A stretch of DNA of 64,000 nucleotides, taken from assembly GCF_047496725.1 (NCBI RefSeq), contig NC_132970.1, forward strand, positions 10,835,001 to 10,899,000, read 5' to 3'. Below the pieces are notes generated by a model. The model was given only the letters and a program-made list of their open reading frames with translations. It made no database searches and had not been told where the DNA came from. Below, piece by piece: positions 45,162-56,924 of the stretch (its first letter is position 1; each line of letters opens with the position of its first letter). Source of the stretch: Anoplolepis gracilipes (Eukaryota > Arthropoda > Insecta > Hymenoptera > Formicidae). The translations under genes and the position numbers were made by a program.

Positions 45162-46850
45162 GATTATATATATGCTTATTTTTTTTATTTAACAAATACA
45201 GCGCGTAAGAAAAAAAGAAAAAAATATTAATTCACCGATTGCAGAACCTTACAAGTTATATAATATAAAGAAAATAATTTTATTTTTATATAAGAAACTC
45301 ACTATTCTTCGATTTTGCTTTTGTGAGACTAAAAAAAAAAATCGTATGTCAATTTTATCATTTAGATGATAAAATAGCTAATATATTTCTAATTTGTAAA
45401 ATGGCAAGTTCACTCATTTTATGTTATGTGTGGATAAGCTTATCGATGGACGTAGTTCCAGCAAAAAATGACATTTGTCCTTGGTATATATCTGGCGTAG
45501 GTATAAAATGCGTCGTAATGGCGTGATACATTAGCAAATTAGACACTGCTTATTGTTAGTGTGCACAACGAACAGGTTTACATGTGCAAATTTCACTACC
45601 TTTCATTCGCGAGAACACAAAAAACTTTTTAGAGAATAAATAATCAGAGATGCGATACGAAGGAATTCAATTTGGCTCGAACAATGGAATCACTTGTGCT
45701 GCGTAAGAGACATAAATCTGTATGTAATTCTCGTAATGGTACGAGTTTGCACATTCGTACATGCGTGTTATTGTAGGAATTATATATACATATGTATATA
45801 GAACGCATCGTGTCGTGCTTCGTGCTTGAGCGCGTAATTTCCCAATCGCAGTCTCGAAGTCAATCAATTTGATGATTTGACGGAATCACATGCGATTGAT
45901 CCTGTGACGTTACATTGTCAATGAACCTCTTTAATCTTTTGATACATCATACTGTGCTTTTGGGAGTGATTTCCGATCGATTAAATTTTCATTTTCTCAA
46001 TCAAGGACAACAGAACCATAAAATGAGGACAAGCACGTGCTGTTCAGGGTTGTTTAAAAATTTTTCTGTTTTTAAAGGATTTATGATATATTCTTTCTGT
46101 GTATATGTATCAAAAATTATATTTTATATATTTAGATATTTAGGCATAAGATTAGATATAGGATATTTTTAGAATCTTATTTTTGTACAAATATTTTAAA
46201 TTGTGTTTTAACATTTTTATTTTAACTCATAAAATGTTCATAAATTAATGATACCAATAACACGTATTAATAAATTGAAATGCGAAAGCGGATATTAATT
46301 GTATTCATACTCAACATGCAAATTGATGATTAATCCATAGGCACAATAATTCAGCCTTGGCAACGAATGGAACACATTTTCACGATAATGATTACAATCT
46401 CATTAAATCGCGATACTGCATAAAGCTTCTATGATGCATTTGTTGCAATTAATTTTATAGTAATTAAATATGATATTTTTGGAATACACGTTGCAATTAA
46501 TACCGTAACTGCTATAAAATTTATTAAGATTTGATAAAATATTGATAGAGAAAAACTATTTGTAATTATTTTGAAATAATTGTTTAAATTATGATATTTA
46601 TTAAATTGAACAAATTATGTAATTTTTAATATGTCCGATTTGTTTTATATTTAATTAGGATGCATAATGTAATTAAAATTTATTAAACTTATGATCTTAT
46701 ATATGTGTATAATCATAAAATATATTTATTATCGAGTTGTAAAAACCTATTTTTAAATATTTTGTTAAATTTAAAGAAATATCTTTTTTGTTAATAATGA
46801 AAAGATGTATAAGAGCTACATATATAAATTTGCGGTATTTAGGGCTTTGA
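43331..46850. other. AT-rich gene-free stretch
   Basis: Very AT-rich, with a (TA)n run near 45137-45161 and a small GC-richer patch at about 44640-44900. No gene recognised. An open frame at 44299-44652 (minus) is Ile/Lys/Phe-rich and judged random. Confidence 0.5.
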
Positions 46851-47300
46851 TTTAATATACAACTCATGTGGGATCGGTTTGTTTTGTGGAACAGGTCGGA
46901 TTAAATAAAGCATTACGCGACAAAGAACATCTGGCCTCTTTTCGTCGTAATTTTGTTTTTACAACGTTATTATGCACACGAAACGATATCGCATTTCTAG
47001 TAGCAAACACGACAGAGCGCCGACGACGTGTCCCTAGGCACCACATCTCGTCACGTCGTCCGCTTACGTAAATACTTGAGACATGACGCCGACACTAAGC
47101 CATCTCGATGACTACAGGGGACATTTAACCTCTGGGCGCGTCATCCCCTTATAGGCGGGCGATTCCGGCGAGTTGATAGACGATAAAAGCGAAAATTGCC
47201 GGCAGCGATTGTCGATAAAATTCTACGTCGTGCCTACTTTAGACTAGTGTCATTTACACGTTAGGAGTACCGTGTATTACGATTGCGTGGGTACGCACAT
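46851..47300. other. CpG-rich island
   Basis: Sharp rise in GC with frames open on both strands (46864-47071). No known protein. Candidate regulatory element. Confidence 0.35.
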
Positions 47301-49000
47301 TTTTTGTATTTCGAGATTGTGTGATTTTCTGACAATTGAATGATACTCTCAAATAGCGGATCATAAAACGTTTTAAAAATGTTCAAATAATATATGTGTG
47401 TGTGTATGTGTATGTTTCAAATTGTCACATTATTATAAAAATATTTGTTAACAAATGTGGAATAAATAATTTTAAATTAATTAAATATCATTGTTTAAGA
47501 TAAATTTTAATTTACGCTATTATATATTTTTATTATTAAAAATCTTGAAGATTACAAAATTTATTAAGAAATACAATTTTAATTATTAATTAATTTTATT
47601 ATTTATTATGTCCTTAATTCTATTATTTAGTTCTATTAAATCTATTTAATTCTTGTTTCATCAAGTTTGTATTAGGGACAGACTAATTCCACATTTAAAA
47701 ATTATATAGGCGTTAATAATACATTTTAATATAATGTTGCGAAAATGCATTTAATATAACTTGTATAGCGTATTTTAATATGGTGCTGGTACAATTGAGT
47801 TGTTAAAATTCGAAATAATTCTCTACGTAATAAGAAGACAAGAAAGAGAGAAAGAGAGAGAGGGAAAGAGAGAGATTTTTGTTCTTGTCTGCACTTGCTT
47901 GCAAAGTACCAGCCTTTAACCTACTTTCCGCGTTTTTTGCGCACATTAATACCCACCCGCAAGCTGCGTGTCTCATATTTTTGTGCGTTGAAAACACACG
48001 CACAGACTAACCCATATTCGCATAGTATCGCATACAATTAAAACCGCCATTCGCAATGTGTCACCCCATGACAGCGGTTATCGTTGGGTATTCCGAAGGG
48101 GGTGAAGGGGATATAACACCGGTGCATGTTATACAGCAGCATCGGGCCAACAAAAAAAGTCATAAATTTTATTGCGTATTTCTCAGCGTTATTTCGCACG
48201 TTGAATTTCTCTCTTTGCGGTGAGTTATTTTATCGCAGCCATTCTGTTCCGTTTCGTCAGTGGGAGAAAACCTCTTCTTCGCAATTTCCCTTGCGATCGG
48301 CATTTAATCGTGGTAATTGAGTTCAGTTTCTTATCAGAATTAATCGAAAGCCTTTCGGGAATTTAACATTTTCTATCCTTTGGGAGTCGGTGCTGAAGAG
48401 CGTTTAAAGTTTCCGAGAGCTATCATTGATCGTGTGCAGCGATGGCTTTTGGAATTCGATGCTTTGAGATGTTTTAGCTTCTACCAATCAAGTTCACCAA
48501 GAAAGTTCCAAGCTCTTTTGTATAAAGACGCCCTCGTCTTTAATGCAAGTCTCAATTGGCGAGAGCAACCCTTTCTCAACCTCTTCGTCTTACGGTCGCT
48601 CTGGTCTATAAAAAAAAAAAAAAAACAAAAAAAAAAGAAATAGAAAAAAATAAGAGCGTAAATAAAGTTCTTACGCTAAGAATATATATCCGCCAAATAT
48701 ATCGCGCCACTTGTTGACTTGTTTGCGCGTTACATGCGCAGCACATTAATAATAACAGCGAAATATAGACGGCGTTTCCGCATCCGTCTCTTCTTCGCTC
48801 ACGAAACGCTTCTCTAGGGAATACTGTTTCTTTTTTTTCTTCACCGAGCAAAACTTTTAAGAAGGAAGAATTCTCGCTCACATCCACCTTCGAGCCGATT
48901 TTCAACCCCCTTATGGCGCTTATGGGGGCAATGAAGAAAAATGTGCAACAAAAAGCAGACACGCGCGGTCATTAATCATCGTGAAATATTCCCATGGAGA
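47301..49000. other. mixed AT-rich and CpG-rich DNA
   Basis: A (GA)-rich patch near 47840-47875, an A-rich run near 48608-48650, and GC-richer blocks at about 47900-48120 and 48380-48600. Open frames in them (for example 48380-48643) show no similarity. Confidence 0.4.
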
Positions 49001-49309
49001 GCAGGTTGCTCCTCCCAACCTCCTCCTCCTCCCTCCTCTCTCCCTCCTTCGTTCGAAATTGTATCTTGTACGATGTAAGTAGTACGAGGAATTGCAGTTT
49101 GTCTCGGATGAGTTGCCTGCATGTAGGTTGTTATACGTTAGGCGGGTCGGTAAGGGCATCTGCATATACCGCGGGAACAGCGTTTCCCATCGCCCGGGGC
49201 TAAGCTACATCGACCAACACAGTAGTCTAATCACGATGCTCCAATTACAGATCAACAAAGTATTAATTGGACCTTGCTGTATACCTGACTTGGTGTGTTT
49301 GTGTGTTAG

Positions 49310-49380
49310 CCGTACTATTTGCGTTCCGCCGGACCGACTTTGCAACGCGGAATGCGATAGTCTTGATGATGAGGAATGCT
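49310..49380 (+). CDS. possible exon with half LDL-receptor class A pattern
   Basis: A good acceptor (TGTGTGTTAG at 49300-49309, pyrimidine and TG-rich before it) precedes a frame reading RTICVPPDRLCNAECDSLDD then EEC, followed by a GTAAAC donor at 49381. The spacing C-VPP-x3-C-x3-C-x6-C with acidic DDEE resembles the second half of an LDLa module (C-IP-x4-C-DGxxDC-xDxSDExxC), though one residue short between two cysteines. No partner exon was found nearby on this strand. Weak support; it may be chance in a GC-rich patch. Confidence 0.22.
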
Positions 49381-49420
49381 GTAAACTCTCGATCAAATAT
49401 CTCTTAAGCAAGCTCGTTTA

Positions 49421-51361
49421 CTTCGATAATAATTCTTTCGAAATGATCAGGCGAGATTACATGCAAATATCTTTTTTTTTTTTTTCCAGTAAGATTTGAA
49501 ATCAAAACAAATTAACGTTAGAAAATGATAAAAATACGTCTTTATGATTTCTTGAACTTTATTGTATATATTTTTACTAAAATTTGACATTCATTATTAT
49601 ATTTTTCAATACGATAGTGATCCATTTTTTGATGCATTTTGTCAATTTTTTCTCTTTACATTTATCCGCTTTTCTATTGGTGGATTACTTATATTTTCAT
49701 ATGGGATTTTTGAGCACTTATCGTCCGTCAATATTAGTTCTTTGCATGATGGAAAGGTTAAACATTTACTTCATTTCGTGCGACCATAGTTGCTATGCAG
49801 AATTAAATCTCGCGAGATTTCGCTGTGTTCAAAAATATAATTGAAGAAGAGAAAATAATGAATTTAAAAAAATTAAAATATTTATTACGTTTTATACGTT
49901 TTTTTTATGAATTGACAGAAACATTTATTAAAAAAAAAACAAAAAATGAACATTTATCTTTAAAACTATTATTAAAAATTTCACATCAGTCTTTATTAAA
50001 ACTGATCTCTTTGAAAGATTAAAATTTATTTTTGAAATTTATTTATATTGCAACCGATCTATTATGTCAAAAGCCAAAATTCTACTCCATTTCGTAAGAA
50101 GATCATTATGCAAACACTTGCATCTTAGTAATTTCTGAAGTGGTAAACTTGCCTCGCTATATTAGCGCTGAAGGGCGCGCAATTTCGAAATACTCTTCAT
50201 TGTCGCTATAAACTTTAACGCTGTAACGGAGTTCGACGGTTCTACGTCTTTCGAAGTTTCTCGAGGCTTTTCGGCACGTCGCGTGCCGATGATGACGTTG
50301 TGTATCAAACGCGCGACAGAAACTCCAATGACGAAAATTGTTAGACGCCTGATTACTCTGTAAATTTAACTACGCTTGATTACTCTATAAATTTCGACTT
50401 TTAAATATACTGCTGTTTTAATAGCTTTTTATAATCAATATCGTTTTCTTCCTTTTACTTTTTACTTTTCAATTTGTTTAATTATTACTTATCGTATTTA
50501 TTGTTGTAATAATAATCCTTATAAAGAATATATTGCTAGAAAGAATAAGTAAGAATATTATTATATTACATAAATTACGAATATTATTATAGAATTATTA
50601 TGCTAAAGGAAATGATTTCCTTAATTATTTTATTTATTTCTCTTTATTAAAAATAAATAGCAACTATATATATGTATAATCATAAGTATTGTATTACAGA
50701 TGTACGTGTGTAAAGTGGTCAAAATATAATATTTTTAATTTCAAGATGGGAAAGTTTACCATATTGGAGAATTTATAATGTAAACGCGAAAATCGCTTCA
50801 ATGCAATTGATCCCTTTAGGTTATCGGTATAATAAAATTTCTCCCATGCGTTACAAGGCAATTTCAACTCATTCTACTTACTCAGCAAACGTTTATTTTT
50901 ATGCCCATGGTTCGATTAAAGCTGAATTCAGTAAGCCCTATTTAAATTCGCATCGACAGCGCTTTTCCGAAGTCGCGCAACACACGTGTTTTGTCGGATG
51001 TTTCGGCTCGCTTGATAGCCTTTATCACCGACCTGTGGCGCGGCAGCTACGGGCTTTCGGACCGATGCAATTTCCGCGGCCACGACCTGGGGAACAGTAA
51101 CGAATAAGAAAAACGAGCGGGAATAAGTGGAAAGAGGACGAATTATACTGCTACAAAAAGCGCGCGGTTACTCGCATTCGGACGCAATAAAACAGAGTAC
51201 TTTATAGTAAAGTATTATACTATTATTTACGGTAAAGCAAACTTCAATATTGCACTTTGTTGTTAATTTTGTGTAAAATCGTCGCGTAATGAACATATCC
51301 AGGATTTAATTAATTTTAATTATTTAAGATCAATTTTAAAAAATCATTATATACACACACA
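49421..51361. other. AT-rich DNA with islands at 50.2 and 50.8-51.2 kb
   Basis: Islands at about 50160-50340 and 50800-51200 are CpG-rich. The open frame at 50801-51100 (+) matches nothing known. The remainder is AT-rich with no gene seen. Confidence 0.45.
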
Positions 51362-52637
51362 TAAACTCCTCGCAAAAATTAGAACACATAAAATTTTTTT
51401 TAAATACACAAAATTCAACCAGTTGTAACTTCGTAAAAAATGAACGAAATTTATATAAATCCGAAAAAAAAGAGTTTGAAGCTTTCTATTTTTGAAAGGT
51501 CACTATGATGTTTGCGTTTTTGTAAAAGTTTGATAGTTTTTACATATAGAGAACTACTGGACAAAATAGGAAATTTTAATTTTGTGAATCTACCATTTGC
51601 TCAAAAAAAAAATCTACGAAAAATTTCAACTTCCCCTATTGTAAAAGCTTAAAGTTTTTCTTACAAAATTATTTTTTAAAAACGTTTCTAAGATTTTTTA
51701 CTGACAATGAGTTATCGCGGATTAAATGAAAAAATAGGCATTTTAACTTTGATTATTCATAACTCATAACGGGTTAAAAATCATCATAGTGCAGATAAAA
51801 AAAAAAAGAAATTTTTAAGGCTAAAACTTGCTCTATCGAAAGATGTAATTTCAAATATTTTTAAAAACATGTAAACATGATGCAAATGGATGAAAATAAT
51901 ATACAAATTAGTAATTTTTCCTTTTTTCTAGATTTTTATTTAAGAAAACACAAATTGCACAGAACAACAACAACAAAAATTTATGTTTCAAATCTTTTTG
52001 TACTTTTAAGTACACTTTAAATTTGGAAAAAATTTAGCGAATAGCTGTGAGATTTTTGCATGGCCACTATTGTTATTTATGGAGCAAAATGTACAAGAAA
52101 GTATGAAATTGCTTAACTCAATAGAAAAAATGAAAAATAAAATTTAATTAAAAAGTTATTTCTAGTACACTGACATTTCATTGATCTTCACTAAGTATCA
52201 GGAAAAATAAAAAATTTTTGTAGTTTTTTTTTCATCAAAATTTGAGAAAATATCACCGCAAACTATAACGTAATTCCGTGTGACTTTTTCTCTAGTACGC
52301 TTTGGATGACTCTAATGCAGACGATATTTTTTCAAATATCGATTAAAAAAAAACTAAAAAAAATTTTTTGTTCTTCCTGACACTTAGTAAAGATAATATC
52401 AGTGCACTGAAAATATTTTTAACGTTAATTAAATTTTATTTTTTATTTATATATTTTTCATAAAATTAATAATAATATATGATCTTTCGAAAGTAGACAT
52501 TTTAAGCTTTAAAATCTTTTTTTATTTAAAAACCTTTTTTTTATTTAAATTTCGTTTATTTTTAACAAAGTTAATAGCTGGCTAAGTTTTGACTTTTTTT
52601 TAAGAAAAATTAAGTGTTCTAATTTTTGAGAGGCGTT

Positions 52638-52639
<2 letters not shown>
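51362..52639. mobile_element. 1.28-kb foldback DNA transposon, non-autonomous
   Basis: Left end TAAACTCCTCGCAAAAATTA and right end TAATTTTTGAGAGGCGTTTA are inverted, sharing AAAAATTAGAACAC. Further inverted pairs lie inside (AAACGAAATTT... near 51445 with 52555; CACTGACATTTCATTGATCTTC near 52168 with its inverse near 52390-52412). Most of the element therefore folds on itself. Ends TA...TA suit a Tc1/mariner-type target. No open frame longer than chance. Confidence 0.8.
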
Positions 52640-52695
<56 letters not shown>

Positions 52696-52696
52696 A
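52640..52696. repeat. compound (TA)n(GA)n(GACA)n microsatellite
   Basis: TA, then GA, then AGAC units directly abutting the right end of the foldback transposon. Confidence 0.85.
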
Positions 52697-53279
52697 TTGT
52701 GAATCTATAGATCTTATTTTTTGTACATATTCAATATTTGAATAACGAATATCAATATATAAATAAAATTTAACGCTTTAAAGTTATCGATTCGAATATA
52801 GAGAAGTTTTCTCAATGTAAGATACAAGCCATTTTCGAGCTTAACAAATTTAGTCTATTCGATACATGCACAGTAAGTGTTTTATGCATTAACTACGGGT
52901 TTTGAAAAGAACCATCTGAAGTAAGTAATTCTATTCATCTTAAAAACAATCATTCATATAGCGCTGTAAATAGATTCTCTCTATATATTTGCAGTTTATT
53001 AGGCTATATAATAAACTCTAATACATACAATTCAAATTTATAATACATACAAATAAATATATAAAATAATACATACAAAGATATTTTATATTAAAAACTC
53101 GCTTCACAATAATTTAATAAAAAGTCTAAAAAGAGATGAATTTATGTGTTTTACAATAGATTATAAAAATGTGTATGACTGATTAGCATGCGTTGTCACA
53201 AATGTAAAGAATTTTAGTTTTCACTCTACGTGTGTTTCTCTACTAAAACTGAATCTAAATTTATCGTTGAATTCCTTCG

Positions 53280-53625
53280 GCCTAATCTCTGTAGTGTGCG
53301 CCAAGTTATCGCGATTGCCGTATCACGCGCGGGGCGAACGAACGAGACTCGGACTTTATCTGCTCAATCCCGGCGCCGTCGTGCAACCGCCAGCCCTTCG
53401 TGAAGGGGTTAACCGAATCCATTAGATATTCTAGCCAATTACGCGGCGTAGAGTAGCGGTTCTATCCGGGAAGGAAGGAAGGAAGGAAGGCGAGTGCGAG
53501 GCGCGGTGCGGCCGAGAGCCGAGAGGCGACGACCGACCAAGGCAACGTGGTGAAAAGCAAGGAAGCCGGTGCACCGCGTTGCAAAGCTAGAGACACTCAA
53601 ATCACAGCCTGGTCAATATATACGA
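53280..53625. promoter_or_regulatory. strongly GC-rich promoter-like island
   Basis: The most GC- and CpG-rich block of the desert, with GGAA repeats at 53468-53490 and words such as GCGCGGTGCGGCCGAGAGCC. No long open frame runs through it, which favours promoter plus untranslated exon over coding sequence. Direction is unknown. If a gene starts here its coding exons are outside what I can recognise. Confidence 0.4.
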
Positions 53626-53639
53626 GGGGCGTCTTAATC

Positions 53640-53820
53640 TATTATTAAAATTAAATTTAAATTTAAAATTTTAATTTAAATTGAAAATAAGGTTAAAATT
53701 AAAACGAAAATCATGTTTAAATCGAAATTTAAATTCACGTTTAACATAAAGTCACGATTAGGATTAAAACTAAATTGAAAATTAAAACTGATATTAAAAT
53801 TAGAATTAAAATATTTTGAA
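53640..53820. repeat. degenerate AAATTTAAAATT repeat
   Basis: About 180 bp of short imperfect repeats of TTAAAATTAAA/TTTAAATT words directly after the GC-rich island. Confidence 0.6.
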
Positions 53821-55523
53821 AAATTTAACTATATCAAATTACACAATTTATTAGCTTTTTCCTATTTTTTTTTTCAGTTCTTGTGTACAGTTATTTATAA
53901 ATATGTCATTATTGAAGCTTCTATAATTAAAAAAATTATTGTTTAATATTGATTTTACTTGACATTAGCGATTTAAATATTCCTACGCATTTGTGAACTG
54001 TTTTGAAGACAAGAAATACGATAGTAATTTACGCTTCTAATTTCTAGTTTGTAGTGGCAATCGGACCGTTTTGACGAATAGCCAACGAGGCTCTAGCGAC
54101 GATGCTTTTGATGTTCCATCTCTTCAGCTGTTAAGCAGTAGAAACCGATAATTTCACTAGCTCGATTCGTTGCTGAAAACACGTTCGATTCAGATTCTCC
54201 GTTGCTCTATATATAATACATGAAGAGAGTGTTAACTCCTACATTCTGCTCACGCGAACTTCTATAATATGTATGCACTAAAACGCTAAGCTCTTTAACT
54301 TAAGTGAAATGTTGAAATATGGCGAGATAATCACATGTATAATGCAGCAAGTATAAACTATGAATGATAAGAAAACGGCATTGTTGATCCTTAATATGAA
54401 CTAAATAATTGCAACGAGAATTATAAAATTTCATTCAATAGCATGTTTCTAGAATACTTTTTCTTAAAAAGATCTTTGAGTTTACTTTGCCATCGCTATA
54501 GATGCACCGTAATCATTATGTGCAGTTTGGTATATGATATACTGAAACATACTGATATACTGTGATGAGGTTGCTTAATCGACTGTCTGTGTAATATGGT
54601 GAGTTAGAAGCTGTGCCTCTGTGTTTAAAGGCACGCATGCGAATACGCGCGAAATTGCAGACGGTCCTACACTTACATGACCGAATATATGTATGTACAT
54701 AAGCCGGATTAGGGATTCATAACTTGCCTCTATTCTCTTTAGAACCAACGATTCGTCCAAAGAGAAACATTGCCTAATCTGACTCGAGATATTGTTTGCG
54801 CGAACTTGCGTGCGTCAAAGACCTTGTTATACTTGATGTCTTTTAATTAATTACAAAATAAAAAAAAATTAATTTTTTTTTGCAAATTACAAAATAAATA
54901 TTTTGAAAAAAATACAAAATTATTTATTCAATATATGTTTCCATATTTATTTTTTTAATATTATATTTTATATTTATTTTACATATTAATTTATATTTCA
55001 CTAAAATTTATTACTTATTTTTCTTTCCACAACAAAGTTTTTTAAATACATAGGTCAAAACAAGAAGAGGCAGGTAGAGTTTTTGAATTTAACTTTAGTG
55101 AACTTGGTAACCTTTAACCTTAACAAACTAGCTTCAAAAGAGTATTAAAAAAGAAAAAATGTATCGAATCGTGATTTTAAGCGAAATTTCAAGTTGAAAA
55201 TAATACAACAGATATGTGCAATTGAGATAACGAACGAGGGAAAATTATGTGTGCAGGAGTGAGAATAAGTTAAACGATAAGAAAATATACGAAATAAATG
55301 TAACACGAAAAAATAAAAAAAAAAACTGAAAATAGAATTATTTTATAAAAAATCACGCGCGGCGGGGCAGGAAGAAACGTATGAGCAATGTTATCTATTA
55401 ATGTAGCTGTTGAATCTTTTTTCTGATTTTTGTAATGGGAGGCGATGTCACGAATAATTTTCTCTGCCGTGAGAAAAATACTGACTTTACCTAAAGTGAA
55501 ATATTTATGCTCTTTTACGTTTA

Positions 55524-55630
55524 AATTGGGACGCGACAACGTTAACCGAAAACTATGCGAGCACTCTTGGGAAACTTTTCGTCCACTTGCGTCACGAGAA
55601 TTCTCGACAAAATTGTGTTGCATTCTATAT
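55524..55630. repeat. 107-bp direct duplication, copy 1
   Basis: Begins AATTGGGACGCGACAACGTT and matches 55850-55956 with 3 mismatches in 107, all transitions (G/A or C/T). The copies are 326 bp apart in the same orientation. The unit is richer in GC than its surroundings. Confidence 0.95.
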
Positions 55631-55849
55631 GTTTTTGCGGTCGCTCGAATTTCATCAAGTTTGATATTTTTATTTTTAAACTCATTGTCAACAGAAAACA
55701 ATGAAATATGAATCAAGTAAGAAACATGCGATAGCGATATTAGCTTGTCGTTAAAATAAAAATATTGTTAAGATATTATTATTAAAGATCGTTGCCAGAC
55801 AAAGTTTTAATCATTAGTAATGTTTAATAGTAATAATATGATTATATTG

Positions 55850-55956
55850 AATTGGGACGCAACAACGTTAACCGAAAACTATGCGAGCACTCTTGGGAAA
55901 CTTTTCGTCCACTTGCGTCACGAAAATTCTTGACAAAATTGTGTTGCATTCTATAT
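55850..55956. repeat. 107-bp direct duplication, copy 2
   Basis: Second copy, starting AATTGGGACGCAACAACGTT. Two of the three differences from copy 1 are CpG in copy 1 and CpA or TpG here, as expected from decay of methylated CpG. Confidence 0.95.
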
Positions 55957-56893
55957 ATAATACGATTATATTGAGAAATTTAGAAGATTAATATTATTAT
56001 CATATATATTATCGAAATAAAAGAAGATGATAGATGTTATATCGCATACATTATCTATATCATTTTTCATTTTTATATGCATTATCTTTTATATAATGGA
56101 TTTAAATCGATTTGTTTATCTTGATACATATGTACAAAAAGAAATTTTTGTCATCGCAACTAAAATTATGAACTTACATATATATTCTCTGTATAATGTT
56201 GGAGGTATAAAAAGGATTTATTCATTATATATAGTAACATGAATAAGATATCTATCAATCATTTGACAAAGGAGAAAAGTTGTATGATATGTCATGTAAA
56301 ACGAAGATCAATTAGTACTGATTTTGTACTGATACCCACTTTGAATAGTAATTGATATGTTAGATTTTGATGGATCACGTTAGCTATTGATAGTCGATTG
56401 GGACTGTGTTTCATTCCTAGGAAGAAAAATAAAGCGTTCGTATTTCGAGAAACAGCGTAAATACAGTAATATTATTGTATCCATTAGCTTTATTTTTTTG
56501 TTTCATAATCTTTTGATATTTGGCTCTGTTTCTATTCCGAGCCTTCCCCTTTTCCGCTTTGATGCAAAGCTTTCGAGGAAAAAAAAAAAAAAAAAAAAAC
56601 AGAGGGAAGGAAAGTTTTCGGAAACATATCGTCGATACAAGGTGCATTCGTGTGCTGGATTAGAACGAAGAATACACACACAATTTCTCCATGGAATCGT
56701 AAAGTTTCGTTTCTGGAAATGAGAAGGAAAGGTGCCATCTATTTCCTTTCTTTTTTCACTGCCTGACATCTCTGTCTATCCTCGTTTCTCAGTATTGGGC
56801 ATGCGGCGCACGTTTCCATCGCGTAATATAAAGATAGTCCACGTTGCTAAGTTTCACTAATTTAGTCTAGTAATGTCAGCCGAGTAGATCTCT

Positions 56894-56924
<31 letters not shown>

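Noticed and set aside
45402..45523. MASSLILCYVWISLS... short hydrophobic frame
   Set aside because: Signal-like but only about 40 codons in AT-rich DNA, without further exons.
55270..55716. 148-codon minus-strand frame
   Set aside because: Ends in a poly-Phe/Ile stretch from A/T runs, matches no family and overlaps a repeat; no splice or conservation evidence.
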